From Acanthosepion esculentum (Eukaryota; Mollusca; Cephalopoda; Sepiida; Sepiidae), in contig OZ038509.1 of NCBI GenBank assembly GCA_964036315.1, forward strand, positions 27,054,022-27,118,021: a stretch of 64,000 nucleotides of DNA. Direction: 5' to 3'. A program made the position numbers and the translations under genes. Shown one piece after another: positions 12,040-21,850 of this stretch. Under the pieces are notes generated by a model that was not told where the DNA came from, ran no database searches, and saw only the letters and a program-made list of their open reading frames with translations. The stretch's first letter is position 1; the number at the start of each line of letters is the position of its first letter.

Positions 12040-13170
12040 CCACTCCCTAATAAGAGTTTAATAAATTTGAAATAAATGTCTGAAAAGAAACTCGTTTGGA
12101 TTTTGAACTGAAGTAAATAGGAAACATGGGTGATGCTCCAACAACACTGTACGATCTCAAGAACATTTCTTCATATTCCCTGCTGAAATGGGGAGGAGGT
12201 TCTGTCTTCAAATACAGTAAATGCAAGCACCTTAAATGATAGTGTCAATCTAGAAGAAGGCTCAAGAATAGGTTGGCTGAAATATGATGGCAACAACAAA
12301 AAAGATAGTCAGATCAAGTCTCGGAATAGAACCAAGGTATGGAAAAAAAATGCTAATCCCTAATACCATATTTGATGACAAATATAACTCACTGCCACCC
12401 TCCCACCAATTCCAAAAATATTAAAATTTCATAAATTTGTAATAAAAGATTCTTTAAACGAGGAATAAAAGAATTATTATATTTGATGGCACATAAAAAC
12501 TGATTCTTACTCTTGATTAAATTTGTAAATATATAATTTTTTAACAAAATGTTTGAAAAGAAACTTGTTTGGATTTTAATCTGGACAGAATAGGGAACAT
12601 TGGTGATGTACAAGTAACATAGTACAATGCAAAAAATCTTAATATTCTAAGCAGAAATTGGGAGAGGAAGTTATGCCTTTAAATACAGTAAGTGTAAAGA
12701 CCTTAAAAGATGGTGTCTATACGGATTATAGACATGAAGAAGGCTCAAGAATAGGTTGGCTGAAATATTATATGTTAATCCTTCATCCTTCTCTGGGGAG
12801 GTTATACCAGGTGCTGCTGTTGTGGCTTCTGTAGCAAGTTGGTTTTTATCTGTTGGCCTTGCTTGCCCCACACTCAACCAGTTTTGAATTCACAGTAATT
12901 GTTCTCCTAGACTGGTTACCAATCAAGGCTAGAAAGGTAATAAGAGGGTTTCATAAATTTCTAATAAATCTATGAAAATTGTATGGATTTTGAATTTCCT
13001 TAAATAGTGAACAAATATCAAGTATCAGTAAGATATTCTGATCTAAAAATATTTTCTTTGTATTCCCTGCTGAAATGAGTGATCAATTGTTTTTTTTTAA
13101 GGTTTATAAACCCTTTGTGTGTGTTTTTTTATGTGTGAATATTAACAATTCTTTAGAGATAGCAATGATT
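12040..13170. repeat. Repeat family D, three tandem degenerate copies
   Basis: Blocks with AAAGAAACTCGTTTGGATTT, then TATTCCCTGCTGAAATG or a variant, then GAAGGCTCAAGAATAGGTTG recur at about 12060-12290, 12540-12770 and, more weakly, 12945-13090. The spacing is 400-480 bp. A further relative is at 19060-19310 (shared GGTGCTG...GTGG.TTCTGTAGCAA). The element class is unknown. Confidence 0.6.
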
Positions 13171-13335
13171 TTTTCCAGATACAAGTCCTACTATTTAACC
13201 CATAGCTGGGGGAGATAGATTCATACATTTCCCAAGAGTATTTGCACATAAGTGAATGGTAACAAGCTTGACTGGAAATGAAACTGGGCTCTCAGATTTC
13301 TCATTTTGAGACGCTATCCATTACACCAGGGATAT
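12905..13335 (-). mobile_element. tRNA-derived SINE (family C), minus strand, interrupted
   Basis: The blocks GACTGGTTACCAATCAAGGC (12912) and CTATTTAACCCATAGCTGGG (13191) through CGCTATCCATTACACC (13311) follow the order of the SINE copies at 48985-49305 and 56988-57300. Here about 240 bp of family D-like sequence separates the two parts. The tRNA-like head, read on the minus strand, is at the right end and abuts the hAT terminus at 13327. Confidence 0.6.
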
Positions 13336-13562
13336 CTAAACTGAGTGTCCCCTGAGGGCCACACACAACAACCAATTGTGCATATTATAACTAATTGGAG
13401 TCATTTAATAAAACTTATTGCAGAATATTTTTGTTACTTAAATTTAGAAACACACAATGTGCATACAAATGTTTTAGCAGGATTCATATATACAGAATAA
13501 TTGAGTAGTTTGATAAAAAAATAAAATTTTAAACACTTGCAGTCTGCAACAAATACATTGTA

Positions 13563-13717
13563 CAGTGTAACCCGGATATAAGAGAGTTGCCGGGACCGGA
13601 GAAAAAGTCTCTTACATCCGGATTTCTCTTATATCCGGGTTTGGTCGATTATATATACATTAACACAGGCTCTAATTTGGGACCAGAGAAAATCTCTCTT
13701 ATATCCGGGTTACATTG
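13563..13717. mobile_element. 155-bp MITE with 24-bp inverted ends and TA duplication
   Basis: It begins CAGTGTAACCCGGATATAAG and its reverse complement begins CAATGTAACCCGGATATAAG. TA lies on both sides (13561-13562, 13718-13719). A third copy of CTTATATCCGGGT is internal. The ends and TA target fit a Tc1/pogo-type MITE. It has no coding capacity. Confidence 0.85.
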
Positions 13718-14242
13718 TACAAAAATTACAACAGTTCAAAATTGAACATTTATTTGCCGCTATTCAGTCAGTTTTAGTTTTTTTTGCCCTGAGGCTTGAC
13801 CCCTCTTTTTGTTATGACTGGCTGAAATGTCTGTGCAGTTCTGATTTTGATCAGAGTTGGTAAATATGGATTGGTTAGGCCTTGTTCTCTGAAAAGGTTT
13901 AGTTGATTTCAAGAAGGAAAATAACTGTTCACACACTTAGATTAGAACCAAACATTGCCATAATCTTTGTGGAAAACTTTCTGAAGTCTTTAAACTTTTC
14001 AGGAAGATATGAAAAGAACCCAGGTATTCCTACTTCAAGATACTTTGCTCTGAGTGTAAAATCCGACTGCATTTCTAATAGTTTCATCTGAGGGTTTTCT
14101 TCTGTCTTGGCAACATCAAAGGAGAATGATGCTGATAATAATGTAAACTGATGTTCAAAAGGTGAGAAATCACAATCTTTTCTGAAATTCCTTTGACAAC
14201 AATTCCAAGTAACTGTCAGACTTAGCAAAGCTATGTCTCGCA

Positions 14243-14556
14243 CATCTCGCCTGTGGAACTCCCTTCCTTATTCCTGTTTCCTTGACAAATATAATCTCCA
14301 AATTTTTAAGTGTAATGTCAATCGACATCTCCAGCTGCCTTGATCTATCCTCTTCCATTCTCCACATCCTTTCACCTTTCATTCCTATCTGCTCTCGCTC
14401 CAAATCTTCTGTAACCCCCTAGCCTTGATCGATCCACTATCTTCCTCCACATCCTCCCCTTTACCACTCCTATCTGCTCTTCCTCCAAACCTTCTGTAAC
14501 CCCCTGCGTACTAGTGGCTTCCAGCCTTGCTTGGGGTGATATGATTAAAAAAAAAC
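14243..14556 (+). mobile_element. LINE 3' fragment (jockey/CR1-like family) inside the hAT element
   Basis: From TCTCGCACATCTCGCCTGTG to GGCTTCCAGCCTTGCTTGGG and an A-rich end, the sequence parallels the 3' end of the longer LINE copy at 22405-23295. It begins in the last 30 codons of the reverse transcriptase frame (LWNSLPYSCF). Strong 5' truncation is typical of non-LTR retrotransposition. Confidence 0.8.
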
Positions 14557-15326
14557 AAGTACAGTTTCGGTATTGCCAGTGTTTTTTCAGCTCTTTGCAC
14601 GTAGGAAAATGAACTAAATTTTCATTTGACAGCTGTGACTTCCATTAAGCTTAGTTTTGTAATGAAGCACTTGATGCCATCATACAAGGGAGTGATAAAT
14701 TTGTTTTACCTTACACTTTCAAATTAAGATCAGTTAATATCAGGTAATATCCACAGCAAAAGTCAGATCTTGGAGCCAACTTTTCATCTTTGTTTCAAAA
14801 AACACCATTTTTTTTCTCTCTCAACAAATAGAATCTTTTCAGCACTTTCTGACATGACAACCAGCAGGCTTCGGTGTAGAATGGAACATTGGTGAACTGA
14901 TTATCGACATCTTCCAACAACTGACTGAATTGACGGTATGGTGGTTGAGAGCATGACCTCTCATATAGTTCACTGTCATCGTGAACAAGCTAAGCACATG
15001 ATCCAATTTTAAAATCTTTGAACACAAATTTGGCTGATGAATAATCATACAGTGAACATGTGCAAATGATGAATGAATCTGGATGCACGTTTTTGTAGTT
15101 TTCTTTGTAACTTGGCAGCAACACCATTATGTTTAGTATTTACATTAGTCGGACTATTGTCCTCATCTTTGTCGCCATATTTGTCACAACGTTTCGGCCG
15201 TTGTACGCTCCGGCCTTCTTCAGGTGGTTGGAATTTCGAACTGAACCCTTTATTTCGATCACTGGGGTAGACTGTTCTAGTTCCACGTGCCATGTTTGAT
15301 GGATGTCAGTTATCAGTTATCTCCTG

Positions 15327-15488
15327 TGGGATCATGTTGAGATCATAGACAGGGAACACCATTGGAAAATTGGTAAACTTAAGGAATCAGCACATATGCT
15401 AGGCCACAAAAATCTCCTGAGTCAACCAAGCATAGAAATAAATACAATATGGGAACCAGTAATAAGGAGTGCCAGAGAAAAGCAATGA
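15327..15488 (+). pseudogene. C-terminal tail of a Penelope-like retroelement protein
   Basis: The frame WDHVEIIDREHHWK, then LKESAHMLGHKNLL, ends NTIWEPVIRSAREKQ-stop. The spacing of charged residues resembles the segment following the GIY-YIG endonuclease of Penelope-like and related proteins. The same 53-residue tail, with three substitutions, is on the minus strand at 34734-34895 in copy A4. No reverse transcriptase part is present in either. The family call is an inference from motif style plus the element structure. Confidence 0.55.
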
Positions 15489-15813
15489 TAACAAAGTTGC
15501 AATATGAGCTCTGGTAAAAATATGGTATGATACCAGCAAAAATTGCAATATGAGCACTGGTAAAAAAATGGTGACTGAAAACATTAGGTTTATAATACCC
15601 AGACACATGGCACAGTGGATAAAGGCGTTGGCTAGATCCAGTGACAGACCCAAAGAGTGTGAGTTCAATACTCGGTTAAGGCAGTGGAGAACTTTCAGAG
15701 GGAAAATTAGCAGGAGATAACTGATAACCGACATCCATCAAACATGGCACGTGGAACTAGAACAGTCTACCCCAGTGATCGAAATAAAGGGTTCAGTTCG
15801 AAATTCCAACCAC

Positions 15814-15852
15814 CTGAAGAAGGCCGGAGCGTACAACGGCCGAAACGTTGTG
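15814..15852 (+). ncRNA. Hammerhead-ribozyme-like core in family A arm
   Basis: CTGAAGA (15814-15820) fits the invariant CUGANGA. A stem II follows, GGCCG pairing with CGGCC across a 10-base loop. GAAA then comes directly, followed by a possible two-pair stem III (AC-GTT-GT). The position after GT is G here, which would not permit cleavage; in copy A1 it is A. Stem I pairing is poor. This looks like a decayed or degenerate hammerhead rather than a proven one. Confidence 0.45.
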
Positions 15853-16644
15853 ACAAATATGGCGACAAAGATGAGGACAATAGTCCGACTAATGTAAATA
15901 CTGTACATAATACCTCATCTCAGAAATATAGACAGACCATTATGTTTGTTAATCATATTTGCAGCACTGTCAGTAGATAAGCATGCAAGTTTACATAAAT
16001 CAAAACTATATTCATGCAGAACCTACTCAACACTCACAAAGATGTCCCAGCTTGTCATTGTGTCATGCATAGGGACCAGTTCAATCAGTTCTTCATAAAT
16101 ATTAAATTCACTGTCGCAGGACTGGATGAAGATTGCAAGCTGTGCTATTCCAGTGATGTCAACAGTCGCAGCATTAGTAATAGAACAATGTTCAAACCTT
16201 GATGATACAGCCTTCAACTGTTGTTTCAAATCACCTGACATTTCATCTATCCGTTCAGCAACAGTGTTCCTGGTTAATGAAATGTCTTTGAATAAGTGTC
16301 CTTTCTCTGGACATACAATTTCAGCTGTTTTTACAAGGCATTGCTTTACAAAATTTCCTTCAAAGTAAGATTTCTCACTCAGCTGAGTTCATAGCTTGCA
16401 GTAACGGAAGCATCATTCTGTTTCTGAATTTTCATATAAATGCTTTGTTGCTGTGTCAAGTTAGCCTTCAATTCCTTGAGTTTTGAAACGCACATTGGGC
16501 CTTCATATTTATCAGAAGATAAATGGTTTGTTTCATGTCTTTTCAAGGTGTACTCTTTTGCTATGGTGATGGAGTTGTTGCAAATTAAACAATGTATATT
16601 TTCATTCACTGTTCTGCAAAAATAATGTAATTCTCGTTTTTCTC

Positions 16645-16830
16645 GAAACACTTGCCCTTCTTCATTTAATTTCCTTTTTCTCGAAACACTTGCCCTTCTT
16701 CATTTGATTTCCTTTTTCTCAAAACACTTGCCCTTCATTTGATTTCCTTTTTCTCAAAACACTTGCCCTTCATTTGATTTCCTTTTTCTCAAAACACTTG
16801 CCCTTCTTCATTTGATTTCCTTTTTCTCTT
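16645..16830. repeat. 35-38-bp minisatellite within the hAT 5' coding region
   Basis: AAACACTTGCCCTTC recurs at about 16646, 16684, 16722, 16757 and 16792, giving periods of 38, 38, 35 and 35 bp. The unit corresponds to the hAT segment coding KSNEEGQVF. Since 35 and 38 are not multiples of three, the expansion itself breaks the frame. Confidence 0.85.
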
Positions 16831-16851
16831 AGCTGGAGGAGCACTAGGCAT

Positions 16852-17802
16852 ATTAGGGTTGAAGTAGTAGAAAAACTAATTGTCAAAATTGATGACATGG
16901 TATCTGAAAAATTACAGTAAAAAGAGAAAGCAATTTCGATATGCCTTTAAAAGTCTTTTTTGGCTGACATTTCACCTTTAAAAACCAAAACTTTAAATTT
17001 CAAAAGAAAATTTTAATTGTTAATGAGCTGCCATATTGTTCTTGTCATGTGATGGCTGGTGACATGGCTACTAGAGAGGATTTGTTCCCGCATATTTTCT
17101 CAGCCATATTGAATATTTGCTACAATTTTTAAAATAATAGCATAGTACCGTACTAACTTAAAGTTTGACAATAATATTAAAATTATTTTAAATAAATTCA
17201 TGCAGTAAATGGTATTCTTATTTGGTATTCTATTAAAATAAATCAAAATATAAAAAAACACGATTTGTTTTCTTACAGATTGCGACATCTATCAAAGGGA
17301 TGAAATTTAAATTTTTATTATTGCATTATTACAAAATTTTGACTCATCAGCAGGTAAGTATTAATGTCAACAACTGAGCACAAATAGTTATTAATTAAAT
17401 AAAATTAGTAATTAATGTATAATATTATCCATAACTACATTACCATAAATATGTAGAAAATGCGTATATTGTTGAAAATTCCTTTTTCCATAATATAGCT
17501 ATTTGTGCTGTTATAATGCTTTTTACCTAAACAATAATAATATTGAATGAGCCTTTTTTTAAACATTAAAGTATATTTAATCCCATCTCCCTAAGAGCTG
17601 TCATGATCTGTTAAATACTTTAATTTCTAAACTGCAATTTTGGCTGTTAAATGACCAAATTAGTATCTTTTGTGCAGGGCGCAGGTGTGCTTGTAAAGGG
17701 CTGCGTGCAACCCGCATGTTTGACATGCCTGTATTGTACCACCTGTACATCCTGATGTTGAAATGGTTGGAGAGATATGCTAACAACTATTGTCAGTGCA
17801 GG
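16852..17802. other. hAT 5' untranslated region and flank, no other gene
   Basis: AT-rich sequence up to the hAT terminus at 17731; then 70 bp of flank. Nothing else is recognised. Confidence 0.4.
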
Positions 17803-18990
17803 AACAGTCATAGGCTAACCATAAAGGAGTAATGCTAGAGCTGTGAAACCTTGCATGCATTAATTTCAACTCTTCTTATTAATAACTGCATTGTCCCTCT
17901 CCAGGTAAACTGACTGTTCAAAAGTAACTAATAGTGACTTTTCTTGAAAATGGACACAATTTGGCATTGTGATGTTATCAAGTAACCGCAGAAAAAAGGG
18001 TTTACCTCCCATGGACATTGACAATGCTGTCATGGTTGCTACATTAGGAGATGACACTTCAGCTTTATCTCCAGTGTAAAAGTGGGCAGCTGTATCTAGG
18101 ATGGGAAGGGAGAGTTCTGAAGATGAACCCAAGGTCTGGACATCCTGTAACTACCACTGAGGAAAACATTGGTCATGTTCACCACATATTGATGGATGAC
18201 AGGTAATTGACTATAAATCAAATAGCCAATGCTATTAGCATATCCCATGAAAGAGTTGTTAATATTCTGCACAATGAACTTGGCATGATGAAGGTTTCAG
18301 CTCTATGGGTCCTATGACTCCTGACAACTGATCAAAACACCCCAGCTGATAATATCATGTGAAAATCTGACATTGTTTGAGGCAAGTCCAGCTAGTTTTC
18401 TTGAAGGTTTCCTAATCCTAGATGATTTAAGCCAGAGACAATTCATGCAGTGGAAACACCTTCACCTACTCCAAAGGCCATGGTTGTTTCAGTTATAGGG
18501 AAGGTGATGGCCTCAGTTTTTTGGGATGCAAAAGGCATTGTTTTTATTGACTATATTCAAAAGGGCCACACCATCAATGGAGAGTACTATGCCAACTTGC
18601 TGAAGCAGTTACAAAAGGCTATTAAAACCCAGGAAGACTGCTGAAAGGAGTTTCATCAGGACAATGCTCCAGCAGACAAGTCCTTGGTTTCAATAGCTAT
18701 AGTGTGTGACTGTGGTTTTGAACTGGTTGATCATTCTCCCTATTCCCTTGATTTGACTATCATTTGTTCCCCAACATGAATAAATATTTGGCTGGGAATT
18801 AATATTGTAGAGATGATGACATCATATCTGCTGCTGATGACTATTTTGACCAACAGGATGAACAGTCTTCTTTTAACATTTATATGTCAGTTTACCTGGA
18901 AGCAAACAATGGAGTTATTAATAAGAAGAGTTGAAATTAATGCATGCAAGACTTCACAGCTTTAGTATCACTCTTTCATAATCAGCCTAT
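17803..18990 (+). mobile_element. mariner-type element with long inverted ends, inactive
   Basis: The left 110 bp (AACAGTCATAGGCTAACC ... TTAATTTCAACTCTTCTTAT ... CCAGGTAAACTGA) returns inverted at about 18880-18990. Between them a plus-strand mariner transposase is readable in pieces: PVTTTEENIGHVHHILMDD; KVMASVFWDAKGIVFIDY (18504-18557); NGEYYANLLKQLQKAI; FHQDNAPADKS; CDCGFELVDHSPYSLDL. The DNAP and the final S-D-L block give the DD34D spacing of mariner. Stops split the frame at several points. Confidence 0.8.
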
Positions 18991-20119
18991 GAATGTTTTA
19001 GCCCACTTGTGCATATGTATATATGTTAACACTGGAGATGCCTTTGTGGATGACAGGACCACAGCCTCACCACTCAAGGTGCTGTTGGTGTGGTTTCTGT
19101 AGCAAACAGGTTTTTACAGGTTGCCAAGCAAAGCAAGAGAGCCTAGTCTACCCTACTATTAATCCCTTGAAATATTATGTGAACAAATAGATCAATAGTA
19201 AGGCAGTAAAAAAATACATACAAAGACATTAATCCCAAATTACCATATTTAATAACAAATATTACTCCCCTGGTCCAATATCAGAATTTCATAGATTTTT
19301 AATGAGTGAGCAAGAAAAAAATCTGTCTTAATTTCTGGGATAAGGAGTTATTATTTATATTCAGACTATTATCCTCATTTTTGTTGTTATCACATTTCAA
19401 CTATTGTGACCTTTGGCCTTCAGGTCATTGTTGATCCAGGTAACTTTCAGAAAATTCTGAACACTTTATTTAATTAATAGAAGTAGATATTCCTAATTCC
19501 AATGCAAATCTATAGAAGTATTTTGTCTGGATCTTATTTAGTACTGTTCAGTTATTGCTTACCCTGTACTACTTGGCCCAGGGATTGAACTCACAATTAC
19601 TATGTCACCAAATTCAAGAAACTTGTTTGGAAGTGGAATGAATAAGGCACATGTATGAAACTACCATAACATTCGATATAACATCCAATAATTCTTTCAC
19701 AGTTTTCCTATTTAATATTTTGATGAATCTTAATTCTTAAGTTAATGATTGAGTAAGCTCACGGCAAGTTCTCTGATAATAAAATATCCATAGAAATTCT
19801 ATCACATTAAATATTTGAGCTTAACAACTTTAACAAAATATTTCAATAACAATCATAAATATGAATGCCGGTTATTATTTAAAGAAGTAAGGGGGTACAA
19901 ATGAAAAGATTCAATTTCACTGAGCCAGCCGTTAAACACTTTTATCTTCCCTTTTTTTTTTTTTTACTGAAACCAAGTTGCTTCCTGGAAGTCTTTTGTC
20001 TTCTCATGCAATCAAAATGGAATAGGCCATTATTTATGAGATATTGGCAGGGTGTGATGGCTGTGCAAACTAACAAAGAGTGAGACAAGCACAATTATAA
20101 TAGCATTCATTGCTAAAAT
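18991..20119. other. Repeat fragments, otherwise blank
   Basis: A family D relative occupies about 19060-19310. About 19320-19480 is a single, decayed family A Penelope-like arm: TTTCTGGGATAAGGAG, TCAGACTATTATCCTCAT, then GGCCTTCAGG. The rest shows nothing recognisable. Confidence 0.5.
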
Positions 20120-21850
20120 TGGCTGAGGAGAGAGAACCTTTGATGTGCCATATCCCTTCAGGACATAGGTGATCAAGGCTCCCCACAGCCTTCTATCACT
20201 TGTAGCCTTAGCAATGTTTGTCCCTTTGGCAAGCCTTCCAAACCCATGTTCCGTGATCCATTTACAAAAGTTCATTAGATAGGTGGCCTGATGCTTCCCT
20301 CTTACCCTTGATAAATCCTGTGAGCATTAAATTCCCCAAGCTCTGCTTCATGAAGTGTCCAAGAAATTTTGGCTATCTCTTTCTGAGCATAATGAGTGTT
20401 CTTTTTGTTTCCATAAGACTTTGTTGTTCACACGTTCCATCCATGGAAGTCTCAATATTATTCTGTAGAACCACATTCCTGTTGCCTAAAGTTCTAGTTT
20501 TCTCTTCATCTGTGAAGAGATTGTCCAGCATTCACTGCTATATAAGAGAATTGATATTACCTAACAGTTCAGCACTTTTGTTTCTAATGAAATTTTCCTG
20601 TTTCTTAGTACTTTGTTTAGCTTTTGGAAGGCATCTTTTGCTAATCTGATGCACATTCAGATTTTGGTGTCAAACTTTCCTTCACCTGTTAAAAAACTTC
20701 CCACATATTTAAACTGCCATATTTGTTTGATGTTGACATCTCTAACTCATAGTTTACATCTTGGGCTTTTTCTCTTACTGACAACTATATTTCTGTCTTC
20801 TTACAGTTGATGATTAGTCCTTTCTTCTTGCTTTCCTTTTTTGTACTTGTTTGATGATGGCACATTCAATTTGTAGTTTGCATCTTGGGTTTTTCTCTTG
20901 TTGACAACCATACAGTGTGTTCTTGCTGTTGATGGTTACTCCTTTTTTTTTGCTTTCTTTTAAAACCCTGTCTAGGAGGTCCTGTAGTTTTCTTTCCATG
21001 TCAGCCATCAACACAATGTCATCTGCATATCTTTGGATAGCCTCGCTGTTGAGGGTGAATAAATCTGGTAAGAAGAGACATCCTTGTCTTATGCCATTCT
21101 ATTTTTATGTAGCTACTCAATTTTTGATCCATATGCAAGTGGTTTGATCCCAGTATAAGTTCTGGATTATTCTAACATCTATTCCAAAGAGATTGAGTTT
21201 CCCTAGTAGTTCAAATAGATCTTTGTGTTGTGCCTTAGCAAATGCTTTAATCTATAAAACATAGGTATAGATCCTTCTGCATTTGTATTACTCTCTTTTT
21301 ATATCATTCTGATCATAAGTATAGCATTTCTTATTTCAGTGTCCTTGACAAAGCCTCACTGTCTATATTTCTGAGATGAAGTATTGTAATTATTTACATT
21401 GTTCAGAATGTTGTCCTCATCTTTACTGCTATATTCATGATGTTTCAGCCATTGTATGCTCTGGGCTTCTTCAAGGACACATGGCCCAGTAGATAAAAGC
21501 ATTGGTTGGATCCAGTGAATGGACCCAAAGAGTTTAAGTTCAATACCTGGCTATTGTAGTGGAGAGTTGACTTAAAGGGAGATAACGGAGTCCTCTGGAA
21601 GAGGTATGGCACGTGGAAGTAGAACAATCTACCCTAGTGTATGAAATAAAGGGTTCAGTTTAAAATTCTAATCACCTGAAGAAGGCTAGAGCATACAGCA
21701 GCTGTAATGTTGAGAATATGGCAATAAAGATGACGATAACAATCTGAACAATGTAAATAAAGCCACACTGTTCTTGTCTGTTTCAAATCTGTTTCTACTT
21801 TGCAGTTTATTCATCAGAATATGGTTTATTAGCTTAGTTATATGTAGATA
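20120..21850 (-). pseudogene. LINE endonuclease/reverse transcriptase-type fragment, split by a Penelope-like insertion
   Basis: Minus-strand reading, in several frames, gives KAFAKAQHKDLFELLGKLN (21240-21180), DVRIIQNLYWDQTT, then a degraded GIRQGCL and PDLF. MADMERKLQDLLDRVLKESK (21014-20955) is the region right after the YADD box. Near the 3' end comes LCKWITEHGFGRLAKGT (20270-20225), ending at VLKGYGT-stop. The order matches the palm, thumb and C-terminus of the invertebrate non-LTR reverse transcriptases that end in a short 'WM..HG..L.' segment. Sequence beyond 21770 continues the frame (EQCGF at the left edge). Copy A3 interrupts it at 21350. Confidence 0.7.
21350..21770 (+). mobile_element. 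Penelope-like family A element, copy A3
   Basis: AAAGCCTCACTG (21350-21361) and AAAGCCACACTG (21759-21770) are 12-bp flanks differing at one base. The insert (21362-21758) has an inverted arm (TCTATATTTCTGAGATG ... GGGCTTCTTCAAGG), a tRNA-like segment (GGCCCAGTAGATAAAAGC, AAGTTCAATACC) and a direct arm (ACCTGAAGAAGGCTAGAG). There is no coding tail. The core GAAAC has become GTAAT, so any ribozyme is dead. The flanks are LINE reading-frame sequence, so the host site is known. Confidence 0.75.

Larger units (their letters stand above)
15123..15947 (+). mobile_element. Penelope-like family A element, copy A2, with 12-bp target duplication
   Basis: ACCATTATGTTT at 15123-15134 is repeated at 15936-15947, bounding an 801-bp insert in the hAT transposase. 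Order: an inverted arm (15135-15325); a coding tail ending in a stop at 15488; AT-rich sequence; a tRNA-like segment (15600-15690, GGCACAGTGGATAAAGG and GAGTTCAATACTCGG); then a direct arm (15707-15900) and a 33-bp tail ending ATATAGACAG. The two arms are about 190-bp inverted copies of one another. The pattern of a truncated 3' coding end plus terminal-repeat pieces in opposite orientation is known for Penelope-like retroelements. The direct arm has a hammerhead-like core at 15814-15852. Confidence 0.75.
13760..16851 (-). pseudogene. hAT transposase (GTF2IRD2/Charlie-like group), disrupted
   Basis: Minus-strand reading starts MPSAPPAKRKRKSNEEGQVF (ATG at 16851). A BED-type zinc finger follows: CLICNNSITIAKEYTLKRH (16590-16510), then KLKELKANLTQQQSIYMK. 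The catalytic region is partly at 16023-16241 (IAQLAIFIQSCDSEF) and continues left of the Penelope-like insertion. The C-terminus at 13929-14243 has QMKLLEMQSDFTLRAKY and MAMFGSNLSV, the usual hAT dimerisation-domain order. The frame ends KKLKLTE-stop at 13760. A minisatellite near the N-terminus, stop codons, and two insertions make it non-functional. Confidence 0.8.
13327..17731 (-). mobile_element. hAT-superfamily DNA transposon, inactive, with nested insertions
   Basis: The left end is CAGGGATATCTAAACTGAGTG (13327). The right end, reversed, is CAGGCATGTCAAACATGCGG (17731). Both match the CAG-start, TC-AAAC pattern of hAT termini. The flanking octamers CATTACAC and TATTGTAC agree at five of eight positions, consistent with a decayed 8-bp duplication. 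The transposase inside is recognisable but interrupted. Three younger sequences lie within it: a 155-bp TA-flanked element (13563-13717), a LINE 3' fragment (14243-14556) and a Penelope-like element (15135-15935). Confidence 0.75.

Noticed and set aside
15744..15980. Conserved short frame beginning MARGTRTVYPSDRNKG in several Penelope-like copies (also near 6032, 15045-15293, 34174-34446, 34929)
   Set aside because: It recurs because the non-coding arm is repeated. It runs through the ribozyme-like core, occurs in both arms regardless of orientation, and resembles no protein.
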